Shown here: piece by piece, positions 1-34,516 of the stretch
Numbering within the stretch: the stretch's first letter is position 1
How the letters are laid out: every line of letters starts with the position of its first letter
Origin: Ditylenchus dipsaci
Taxonomy: Eukaryota; Nematoda; Chromadorea; Rhabditida; Anguinidae
Reading direction: 5' to 3'
Assembly (NCBI GenBank): GCA_004194705.1
Contig: SADC01000953.1
Span: 24,138 to 88,137 of the forward strand
DNA: 64,000 nucleotides
Program-made: the position numbers and the translations under genes
Notes under the pieces: generated by a model
Told to the model about the DNA's origin: nothing
Databases searched by the model: none
What the model saw: the letters and a program-made list of their open reading frames with translations, nothing else

Positions 1-504
1 CTCATTTGCAACCTTACACTCAAAATGTAGCCCTGCTTCTTGCCGACATTTTCAGCATACGGTTGTATAAAATCATGTAAATTGAAATCGCAAAAAATCT
101 CAGTTCCTAGTACGCATCATTTTGGCTAGTTTCCTTTAATTTTGGTAGTCATTGCCGAAAATCGCAAAATTGAGGCAGTTGATGACAACAAATCAGTGCT
201 GGAAATGGTTGCAATCGATTCCTCGATGATTTTTGGACCTAAATGTCAAAAAACTTACTAAAAAGGTAAATTAAAACACCCCAGAGGGACTAGAACTTTC
301 GACAAAAGGCGATGCGTATATAAAGTCCCCCTTTAAAGTCTGATACTGGGTTCGTGTTTAGCAAAAATCGATTGGCTAATAAAATTGCTCTTCAAACGAT
401 AACTCGCAATACAGCCTTTCTATTAACTCTATAATATAGTCGTTTTAAAGTATGGTTGACAAAGAAATAAGAATAAAAAGCAAAAAACTGAGTAAAGCTG
501 TAAA
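1..504. other. No gene seen; AT-rich flank
   Basis: No convincing coding exon. The first 40 bases contain the string ATGTAGCCCTGC, the same word that sits in the arms of several hairpin repeats further on (8.2, 32, 33.4 and 38 kb), so this is probably the end of one such repeat cut by the window edge. Confidence 0.5.
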
Positions 505-506
505 TA

Positions 507-749
507 CCGTATATTCTCTATTAGAAGGCCCGGGCCTTCTATTTTTCAACCCTAAAAAAGTCGGAAAAAATTTGGGTCGATTTTGAGATTTTTGCGTGCT
601 CAACCAAAATTTTAAAAGTGGAATCAGGTGAGCTCGTGCTAACTAAGAAAACGCGAAAAACAGATTTGCGAATTTCTTTTTCTAGGCTGATATATAGGTC
701 CTCAAGGGGGCCTTCTATTAGAGAGGGGCTTCTAATCGAGAATATACGG
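507..749. mobile_element. CCGTAT-type MITE, TA target site
   Basis: Inverted repeat beginning CCGTATATTCTC and ending GAGAATATACGG, flanked by TA on both sides. Next to the tip is the word CTATTAGAAGGCCC, repeated inverted at the other end. The inside holds the family signature (CCTATATATCAGCC and GTTGAAAAATAG on opposite strands). It is 243 bp with no coding capacity, so non-autonomous. A second copy with the same word is at 39.6-39.9 kb inside a gene. TA duplication and tip fit Tc1/mariner-pogo elements; the superfamily is inference. Confidence 0.75.
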
Positions 750-904
750 TATTGTGTTATTTAAGGTGGAGACAGTGGTGCTGAGCGCCCAACTGATGAC
801 GATGATAATGATTATCGCTTTTTTCCTCAACACAGGGACGGTCGATTACTTACAGAAAGTGAGATTGAAGACAGACTACATAGCGCCCAGGTGGAAAAAT
901 GCAG

Positions 905-1483
905 GATGATGATAATAATGTGCGATATGGACCTCCGAACTACAGTAAACTTTTGCCTTTTTCACTAAACATGGTGAAATACAATTTACTTTAGATCAAG
1001 TGGAAAGAGATCCCTACCAAGCCATTCCTTTAGCACTGCCAGCTCCAGAGTCATTTGGAACAGCACCTTTTGCAGGCTCATCTTCGGAGAATGCAGTGTC
1101 AGGAGGCCAATTCAACGAAACACCTTTCAGAAGCAGACTTGGCAATCAGGGTAGGGTTTGAGACACTTATTGCACTGGTGTGCCCATATCTGCCTTGGTT
1201 TACCGGACTCGCACATCAAAAAGTAAAATTCGACGGAAAATGCATCCTTGCAGTTGGATCTATTAATTGGGTGCCCGCTCACGAATATCTAATGAAAAAC
1301 ACAGTCGGAAATCAACAGCTCCTCCGTGGTGGAGTACCTGAAATCGATGAAAGTAGGTGGCGGGTTAGACACCGTTTAAAAATATTTGACCACCTAAAAA
1401 CATTTCTGAGTGAGGAACACTTAACGAAATCGCCATTGATAAAATTTCCCGGGTCCTTTACCTCCGAAAGTCTCGTAAAATAA
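905..1483 (+). CDS. Last exons of an unidentified gene (5' part outside or unresolved)
   Basis: Three exons can be joined in one frame: 905-944, 995-1150 and 1254-1483, with introns of 50 and 103 nt and a TAA stop. The first two encode a Pro/Ser-rich stretch with YGPPNY, ERDPYQAIPL and the motif GTAPF followed by NETPF; the last is mixed in composition. An open stretch at about 758-900 in the frame GGDSGAERPTDDDD...LLTESEIEDRLHSAQ looks like the preceding coding sequence but runs out of frame at about 900, so there is either a missed intron or a frameshift. GTAPF recalls the GAAPF-like motifs in the tails of AAK1/BMP2K-type Numb-associated kinases, but no kinase domain is in view and I would not name it on that alone. 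Confidence 0.35.
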
Positions 1484-1920
1484 TCACTATTTCAGAGTGT
1501 GAACAAAGAAATTCCAAAACATTTTAAATGACCATAACGTTTTCTAACCTGTGAACGCAGAACGACTTAGTTTTTCATAGCTATTTTTCTGGTATATAAA
1601 GTCAAAAACGCGATTTTTGCTTGGTTTCCGTTGTGGTTTTGCTCCTTACCCATCCAGAGGCCATCTATAGACCAGCACTGACAACAAAGTGTGAGGCATC
1701 CCGGAGAATTAGAAATTTTTCAAAGCTCATGTGGCAACCCAGAAACACAGCCTCGAAAACTTGGAATAGGATACTTCTTGTCTTATAATATCCGCCTTTC
1801 ATAAGCATCAAAAAAACAAAACACCCGGCTGAGGACTCAGACACAAACTAGAGATACGACTAGTACGCAGCCTCACAATTCAAACAAAATACAATATTTA
1901 TATAATATTTATTCGACATA
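1484..1920. other. Intergenic, no gene
   Basis: Short spacer between the 3' ends of two converging genes. No coding exon, RNA gene or complete repeat recognised. Confidence 0.5.
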
Positions 1921-1936
1921 TTTATTCGGACAATAT

Positions 1937-1942
1937 TTATTC
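1937..1942 (-). terminator. Poly(A) signal of the MATH-BTB gene
   Basis: TTTATT on the plus strand, i.e. AATAAA on the minus strand, 24 bases beyond the stop codon of the minus-strand gene. A second copy lies at 1921-1926. Confidence 0.6.
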
Positions 1943-1965
1943 GTTAAAAAAACAAGCACATGAGT

Positions 1966-3475
1966 CTAGGTAGTACAGTTCACTTTGGTGACATTTTCGT
2001 AAACTCGTAGCTTGGTTTCGCTGTCCAGAAGAGAATACACGCTCGATTGAAAGATAGCCGTCAGGTCGGCCATAGTCTTGCACTGTCCAACACACAAATC
2101 CTGCAATAATGTTGAGTCAACACATAGCACCAATGTTAAAAGAATCCAACCATCACGTCCATAAGATTGTAGTCCTGCGCCAACTGCAACTTCTCTCCCA
2201 TTGCTATTTTGGAAGTCGGACAACTCTTGAGATAGTTCGAGCATCGCTTGGTGATAAGTCGTACTTGGAAATAATCAGCTAGGCGCAGCAAGCATTCACA
2301 ATTCTTTCCTGAATATCTGAATAATATACAGAAATGGAAGTTTGACACCATACCAACAAAGAGGGCATTTTTGTTGCTGACAGGTATATATATGGCTTTC
2401 AAGAGAACAGCGAATTCAGCAGCAATCACTCCTTCTAGTTTGACTTCATCTTGTACCTTCTCAGTGAATGGTCCAAGGAACAGAGTTTTGAAATAATTGG
2501 AATAGGTGACGAGGAGCTAAACCAAAAGGATAGGTACAACTACTCGAAATTTAAACCTCACTGACCCCTTTGCTGATTGTAAATCGCTGACCTTCCACCA
2601 GTAGCGTACAATCCGAATTGACTAATGAAGAATTCAAAAACTCCACATCTAGCGCAACATTTCTAAAATTTTAGAAGATTACAAATAATAGCAGGGCATC
2701 TTGGACAAATTTTCTGCTTACGTATGTTTTAGGCTTGACGGAAAATTCAGCCTCAATTAGATAAGCGCCATCTTCATTTACCAACTCATAGTCCTTATTG
2801 ATGAAAGACGAACAGCAAATGTCAGCAAAGGGTTTGTCAAAGCAGATATTCCCCTGAAACACAGAAAAAAATGCGAGCGTGAAATTTTTAATTACCGAGT
2901 CAGGAAGTTGAATTGATGAAGATCCAAGCACACATATAGTGTAGTCTACGTCGTAGGAAACAGTGTCCAGATCGGGTTCACAGGAAAGATAGATACTCAG
3001 GCAAGGTGTTTTGCCATCACTTGAGACGTGTTTGAACGCATTCAAGTAGCTAAAAATTTGAAACTTGTTAAAAAAAGACTATAAAAACATACAAGGTAGC
3101 TCCTGCGATCTTGATTTCTTCTGTAGCTGGTTCCATGTCATCTTTATCCAATTTGAAGCTTGAGCGCAAAAAGCCTCGAACTGAACTTCGATTATTGAAA
3201 CTGATCAATAATTCAATAAAATTACGCCCACCTGTATTGGAGCTGGTAATTTTCTCCTCCTTCTTCACACCGACCGAAGCATTATTCTCCTGCATTGTGG
3301 CGATGACGTCCTGCATGTCGCTGGCCATAGTTTTCGTTTGTTTGAGTCGAGCATCATGTTCGCTGACCATAGCCTCCATTCGCTGCATTCTCGCATCCAA
3401 GTCGTTTATTGTCATCTTTGAAGCTTCAGAAATATCTGCCTCCAATGGAACCGAGTTATCGCCGTCTCCTTCCAT
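1966..3475 (-). CDS. MATH-like + BTB domain protein (probable CUL3 adaptor)
   Basis: Seven exons read on the minus strand: 3475-3093, 3049-2896, 2853-2722, 2662-2576, 2516-2354, 2308-2151 and 2100-1966; introns are 42-66 nt. Order: an acidic N-terminus with a predicted coiled coil (about residues 22-65), a MATH/TRAF-like region (EEIKIAGATL...CLSIYLSCEP...YLIEAEFSV), then a BTB/POZ domain (DCTLLVEGQRF, YFKTLFLGPF, CLLRLADYFQV, KLQLAQDYNL). MATH-BTB proteins bind CUL3 through BTB and substrate through MATH, so a substrate-adaptor role in ubiquitination is likely. All junctions keep frame except exon 3 to exon 4, where joining at the obvious sites shifts by one base. An alternative acceptor GTGGAG within exon 4 would restore frame but is weak. 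So this may be a live gene with an unusual junction, a sequencing indel, or a young pseudogene. The family is strongly expanded in nematodes (BATH genes). Confidence 0.75.
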
Positions 3476-4574
3476 TGTTTTGATGACCCTACAAAGCCAT
3501 CGTCATAGAATCCCCGATAAGTCAGGCCATGTGCAGAATTTTAGAAGATAAAATGGGCCTTCGAAGAAAATGTGAATTTTACACCAGGATTTTAATGCCT
3601 TTTTCAATCCATTATTTCGAGCAAATAATTAGGATCTAAATACAGAGACAGAAAGGTAGAGATGGCGACGGGACGGGATCCCGTACGGGATCCCGCCCGC
3701 CCCGATTTTGGCCCAAAATCCCGTCCCGTTATCCGCCCGTTTTTTTCGGAAAATCCCGGTCCCGTTCCGTTTTTTGCCTAATCCGCTAGTCATTTTCAGG
3801 AAAATTTTGTCCTAAAAAAGCAATTTTGAGAGAATTTTTTTGTGAATTCTCATTTTTTGCAGAAATTTCGTGAATTCGATTATTCCTTGTTTGCTATGTT
3901 TGTGACTTCCTTTATTTCTTCACTCTACTTTTAAGCAAGTTCACAGGCTTCTAGGCTAAAAATCATTGAGCAATGGATTGCAACCATTTGCAGCACTGTT
4001 TTACTGTTAGCAAATGGCTTGAATTTGGCAATTGAATGCGAATGACCATCAAAGTAAAGGGAAATCACCCAAATTGATAAGTACTTAGTTCTATATCGCG
4101 TCAACCTCTACACATTTTGTTTACTGCTCAAAATGTGATGGCAATTTTTTTTAGTCAGAATCAGGGATAATTTGCCTAATTATGCCTATTTTTTCGGTCA
4201 AGGGGAGTAATTACCCCCCATGACCGCACCTCCCCTCCCTAAAATATAATCCAACCAGAGTTTTGAAACTTTCTGGAAAACAAACCATTTCGAGAAAACA
4301 AAAAATTTCAAAATAGAAGAAATATTTTATTATTTTTCAGCAACAGGGGTGACCAAGCTGTTTTCATGAAAAAAAAAACGACAGGGGGAAACCAAAATGT
4401 CTTCGGCACCGGTAACTCCAGTAGAACCGGAGTAATCTTAAAATCAGCGAGGCAGAAATTTTAATCTTTTGAACAGAGTCCTAACTAGGGTTGGGTAATT
4501 CTCCGGAGAAATACTTTCCGGGTAATTACCCGGTAATTACCGGTAATTACCCGAAAAGCGGAGAAATACTATTT

Positions 4575-4850
4575 GCTGATACCTAAACCATCTGGATGGT
4601 ACCAAACCACCGGTATGGTACCTAAATCACCTATATAGTGCCCAAACCATCTGGATGTTACCTGAAACACCTGGATATTACCCAAACCATCTGGATATCA
4701 CTCAAAACACCTGGATATTACCCAAACCACCTGGATGGTACCCAAATCACATGGATGGTACCCAAACCCCTGGATAGTACCCGAACCATCTGGATATTAA
4801 TTGAAACACCTAGATGATACCTAGACCATCTGGATGATACCTAAACCAAA
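4575..4850. repeat. Tandem array, about 20-24 bp unit (CTGGATGGTACCCAAACCAC)
   Basis: About a dozen degenerate direct copies of a unit with the core CTGGAT-RTACCYAAACCA, inside the hAT-like element. A similar ACCCAGAT array is at 60.43-60.56 kb. Confidence 0.7.
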
Positions 4851-5007
4851 AAATTTCTGGCTGAGTAGGGTAGGTGGATTAAGTGAATGGTGAAAAAAGT
4901 GATAAAAAAGTGAATGGTTGAAAAAAGATAAAAAAGTGAATGGTTAGTGGCGATTGTGATATTGTCGACCATAATTGCCATTAAATTGTCTATGAAGAAA
5001 GCAATTA

Positions 5008-5146
5008 CCGTATTTCCTCTAATAAGGCGGCCCCCTCATTTTTTTGACTAAAATTTCAGAGTTAAGGGCATTTTTGATTGACAATTTTCAGATTTTTGGG
5101 GGTTTGAAAAATAAGGCGGCCGGCCGCCTTTTTAGAGGAAATACGG
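5008..5146. mobile_element. CCGTAT-type MITE, word CTCTAATAAGGCGGCC
   Basis: 139-bp inverted repeat CCGTATTTCCTCTAATAAGG...AGAGGAAATACGG with TA on both sides. Same tips as the 507-749 element but a different word beside the tip. Nested in the third layer: MITE in hAT-like element in hAT-like element. Confidence 0.75.
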
Positions 5147-5231
5147 TATACTTGTAAAATAAAAATATTCAAAATATATCAGCGTAAAATGAAGAAGATA
5201 TAGCAGAAAAATAAAATAATGAAAAAATGTA

Positions 5232-5296
5232 TCAGCTGGGAGTCGAACCTTCGACGTTTAAAAGGAGACCAGTAGTGTAAAGGAAAAGCATGGCTC
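5232..5296 (-). repeat. tRNA-like sequence (possible SINE head)
   Basis: Read on the minus strand it contains an intact pol III B-box-like GGTTCGACTCC with a TGGTCTCC stretch upstream, resembling the 3' half of a tRNA; no complete cloverleaf was built. It shares the GTCGA-GGTTCGA-TCCCAGC end with the split tRNA-like sequence at 58.7-59.2 kb, so both may belong to one tRNA-derived SINE family. Confidence 0.3.
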
Positions 5297-5984
5297 AAGC
5301 GGGAAGTGATTCCTGCATAATTAGGAAGTAAATATTGCCTCCCCGAGCAATAAATACTAAAAAATAGTATTTCTCCGATTTTTCTCTACGGAGAAATACT
5401 TAGTATTTCTCCGGGTAATTACCCGGGTAATTACCCGGAGAATTACCCGGGTAATTACCCATCACTCAACCCTAGTCCTAACGCAGTTGAATTATTGTTA
5501 TTGAAATTATTTTGCATCGATGTATGTGAGAAAATTTCAATAAAAAACATCCTTTTGAAGCGCTGGGGCGACTTTTACTGTGAAATTAACGATAAAAGAA
5601 AAATCCCGTTTTTCGGGCGGGATCCCGTTTTTTCAAACTCAAAATCCCGTTCCCGTTTTTGTTTTGGCCGAAAATCCCGTCCCGTTATCCCGCCCGCCCC
5701 ATTCGCCATCTCTACAGAAAGGGCATGAAAAACTGGTATATGAAGATAAATATTTTTTAAGAAAAAAATACAAAGTTTGTTCTGTTGCATAAAAACCTTG
5801 CCGTAATTTAAAGGGGCATGGTCACCTGTTTAAATTTGTCCCCGCCAATTAAATTTTTTTCTGAATCATTGAACTTCTGTCCGAATTTTCAAGTTGGTTT
5901 CTATCTTAAAGGAAGGCTGAAAGCTGTTAAGGAGATAGTCTCGACACGAAAGAATTACTCCGAGTTTTGTGTTTTTCGAATGCG

Positions 5985-6306
5985 GTTTTAGAGACATATT
6001 TTGTCGAAAACTTGGTGTTGCAAATTGCAATGTTGAACAAACTTATGCAAAGTTAAAAGTTATATTAGCATCATCAATATCACAAATTCAAAATTTGATG
6101 AGAAAATGCACTAAAATTGAAATGAAAAAAGAGAAAAGCCATCAAAAAAGGTTGATTACCTGGTAGTTCTGTGTTACATTTCGATCTTTAGAAAATTTTT
6201 CGAGAGAATTTCGTAATTCTGATATTGATGATGCTAATACAACTTTTAATTTTGTACAAGTTTGTCTGAGATTGCAACACCGAGTTGTGGACAAAATATG
6301 GCTGTA
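5985..6306. repeat. Inverted repeat, arms about 110 bp
   Basis: Left arm TTTTGTCGAAAACTTGGTGTTGC, with ATATTAGCATCATCAATATC, pairs with the right arm GATATTGATGATGCTAATAC and GCAACACCGAGTTGTGGACA. The open frame across it is a by-product of the palindrome. A fold-back element sits at its right edge. Confidence 0.6.
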
Positions 6307-6313
6307 GCGTTAA

Positions 6314-6703
6314 TAGCTCTTTCACAAACGTTGGAGTTGGCGTTGGAGTTGGAGTATTTTTTTATGAACGCGTTTTTACTCCAACTCCAAGTCCGACTCC
6401 AACGCCAACTCCGACTCCAACCCTTTCATGAAAAAACTCCAACTCCAACGCCAACTCCAACGCCAACTCCAACTCCAACGCCAACTCCGACTTTAATTCT
6501 TATTATTTAATCTTATTAGTTGGAGTCGGCGTTGGAGTCGGAGTTGGAGTTGGAGTTGGAGTCGGCGTTGGAGTTTTTTGTGAAAGGGTCGGAGTTGGCG
6601 TTGGAGTTGGAGTTGGAGTAAAAAGGTGTTCATAAAAAAAATTACTCCAACTCCAATTCCAACGCCAACTCCAACGCCAACTCCAACGTTTGTGAAAGAG
6701 CTA
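6314..6703. mobile_element. Fold-back element of inverted GTTGGAGTTGGC minisatellites
   Basis: Ends TAGCTCTTTCACAAACG and CGTTTGTGAAAGAGCTA, apparently flanked by a 3-bp TAA duplication (6311-6313 and 6704-6706). Between the ends are runs of the hexamer-type unit GTTGGA/GTTGGC in one direction, then its complement CAACTCC, alternating, so the whole element folds on itself. The Pro-Thr repeat frame it produces is not a gene. Confidence 0.65.
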
Positions 6704-6708
6704 TAAGA

Positions 6709-7270
6709 GGTAGGCGGAAATCTGGAATTTTGGGATTTTAACCGCGGCGAAAATCCGGAATTTTGGGATTTTCACTGCGAAATCATTCATTCAAAAAAAT
6801 AATATTTGATGCTTTATAGGTAAAATTGCGACTCGCTACAAATTGTGACTCGCTACAATTTTGAATTTTCGAATTTCATTTTTGCATGTTCTTTTAACTT
6901 TTTTAACTTAGGCTTGGGCAAGGGTAGGCCAGCGCACGTTAGGACGGGCTCAAACGTGTGTCCCACACTGAGCACCAAAACGCGCCAATTTGAAAAATCT
7001 GTAGCGAGTCACAATTTGTAGCGAGTCGCAGGTCGTTCGTTTTACATGTCTTTAGCTTACTTATTTTGCATTCTTGCTTTAGCGTAAATGATAGTTGTCT
7101 CATTTGATTGCTTGGTTAGACAGCCTTGTTGTTTTATCCTGTCTTTATTCCAAAATGTATATGAAAACTTTCGATTTTTGAATTCCCGAAATTCCGGATT
7201 TTCCCCGCGGGTAAAATACCGAATTCCGGATTTTATAATCCGGAAATTCCGGATTCCCGCCTACCTCCGT
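6709..7270. repeat. Inverted repeat ending GAGGTAGGCGG
   Basis: Left end GAGGTAGGCGGAAATC with TCTGGAATTTTGGGATTTT; right end AAATTCCGGATTCCCGCCTACCTC. The middle has CTGTAGCGAGTCACAATTTG in both orientations (about 6830-6860 and 7000-7030) and a GCCAGCGCACGTTAGGACG word shared with 12.1 kb and 43.6 kb. No coding content. Confidence 0.5.
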
Positions 7271-7580
7271 AGCGTTAACACGCATTTGAGCCTTTTGGAT
7301 TTGAGCCCCCGCATTTAAGCCCCACATTTAAGCCCCATAGCAAAAGCCGTTCCCCAAAATAGCAGCTTTCGTTAAAAAAAAAGAACGTCAGAAAACTCGC
7401 AATCTAAGAGAAGCATCCACCTATTTTTATGAGGCTATTTTTATTAGCAAACTTCCATTGTACCAGGATTCCTTTTTAATTTTCAAATTTCAAAAATGGC
7501 ATTTGTCTCGACACGAGAAATGTTGTTTGGCTTGAGTTTTCAAATATTGAATGGAATATTTTTCGGCTCAAATTGTTTTA

Positions 7581-8041
7581 GGACAATACTTTTTTCTCCG
7601 ACTAAAACACTTTTTTTTCCGACTAATTTTAACTTTGTTTTTATTTTGGCATTTTTTCTTAATTTTTGTGCTAATTTTTTAAAAGTTTTAGTATTGTCGT
7701 GTAGCCCAGGATCTCAGCTTTCCAACAAGCTATAAAACTTTATTGAAGGATTTTAGAAAGGTAGACTTTTAGAGGTTTCAAAAAATAAAATAAAAATAAT
7801 TTTTATTTTTATTTTTATTTTTGAAACCTCTAAAAGTCTACCTTTCTAAAATCCTTCAATGAAGTTTTATAGCTTGTTGGAAAGCTGAGATCCTGGGCTA
7901 CACGACAATACTAAAACTTTTAAAAAATTAGCACAAAAATTAAGAAAAAATGCCAAAATAAAAACAAAGTTAAAATTAGTCGGAAAAAAAAGAAATTAGT
8001 CGGAAAAAAAAGTGTTTTAGTCGGAGAAAAAAGTATTGTCC
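7581..8041. repeat. Large near-perfect palindrome, arms about 215 bp
   Basis: Starts GGACAATACTTTTTTCTCCG and ends CGGAGAAAAAAGTATTGTCC. Arms match almost base for base, with a short AT-rich centre near 7780-7830. The right arm has one extra GTCGGAAAAAAAAGAAATTA copy. Such arm identity means recent origin or continuing conversion. No obvious coding content; each arm contains GTGTAGCCCAGGATCTCAGC, related to the GTAGCCCTG hairpin family. Confidence 0.8.
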
Positions 8042-8500
8042 ATTGTTTTACCCCGCCAAATTATTCTTTTACCCCGTCAAATCGTAAAAAAAAATTTCTT
8101 TTGAGTATTTCTTGAACTTTTTTTTTCAATTTTTTATAAATTGAAAATTTTTTTGAATATTTCTTTTATTTTTATATTCAATTTTTTATAATTTTAACAT
8201 CATCATGTAGCCCTGCGACTCTAGTTTCTAATAGGGTATTATTTATTGCATCACCTTTCAAAATGTAATACGAAAAGCTAAAAGTATGAACCAAATTGTT
8301 TTTCTGATTTTGTTCATACTTTTACCTTTCTGTATTACATGAAGATGATGCAATAAATGATACCTCATTAGAAACTAGAGTCGAAGGGCTACATGATGAT
8401 GTTAAAACTTTTTAAAAAAGTTGAAAATGTTTAATCTAATGACGCAAAACAAAAATTGCGCCAAAAAGTGTTTTTGCGCCAGAAAAAAGTATTGTCCAAA
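8042..8500. repeat. GTAGCCCTG-family hairpin
   Basis: Left part TTTACCCCGCCAAATTATTC; core palindrome ATCATGTAGCCCTGCGACTC (from about 8203) pairing with GAGTCGAAGGGCTACATGAT (ending about 8400). Same layout as the element at 37.1-38.2 kb (TTTACCCCTCC ends plus an ATCATGTAGCCCTG core). Confidence 0.55.
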
Positions 8501-34386
<25,886 letters not shown>

Positions 34387-34506
34387 TGCCTCTAACTACT
34401 GGTCTCCGAGTCAATTTTTAGTTGCTTGACCAATAATTTGCACTTTTTTCGTCCCTTGTCAGACTTAACAATACTGATCAATCTTTGGCTGAAATAATTA
34501 TTTGAG

Positions 34507-34516
34507 AATAAATAAA
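34507..34516 (+). terminator. USP47: Poly(A) signal of USP47
   Basis: Overlapping AATAAATAAA about 120 bases after the stop codon; the 3' UTR is therefore short. Confidence 0.65.

Larger units (their letters stand above)
4486..5474. mobile_element. hAT-like element with GGGTAATTACCC words, nested
   Basis: Ends TAGGGTTGGGTAATTC and ...CACTCAACCCTA, flanked by an exact 8-bp duplication GTCCTAAC (4478-4485 and 5475-5482). Subterminal arrays of the palindrome GGGTAATTACCC at both ends. Inside lie a tandem array of about 20-mers (4575-4850), a tRNA-like stretch and a TA-flanked MITE (5008-5146). Inserted into the CGGGATCCCG element, so younger than it. Confidence 0.8.
3657..5714. mobile_element. 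hAT-like element with CGGGATCCCG words, 8-bp TSD
   Basis: Inverted ends TAGAGATGGCG...CGCCATCTCTA, flanked by an exact 8-bp duplication CAGAAAGG (3649-3656 and 5715-5722), which is the hAT signature. Just inside both ends are clusters of the palindromic word CGGGATCCCG embedded in GGGACGGG/CCCGTCCC runs. No transposase reading frame. About 990 bp of its length is a second hAT-like element inserted at 4486-5474, so the original was about 1.06 kb. Confidence 0.8.

Noticed and set aside
3111..3551. Plus-strand 146-codon frame
   Set aside because: Shadow of exon 1 of the minus-strand MATH-BTB gene, which has domain and splice support.
6262..6510. Frame ending in a Thr-Pro repeat
   Set aside because: Product of the CCAACT minisatellite in the fold-back element.
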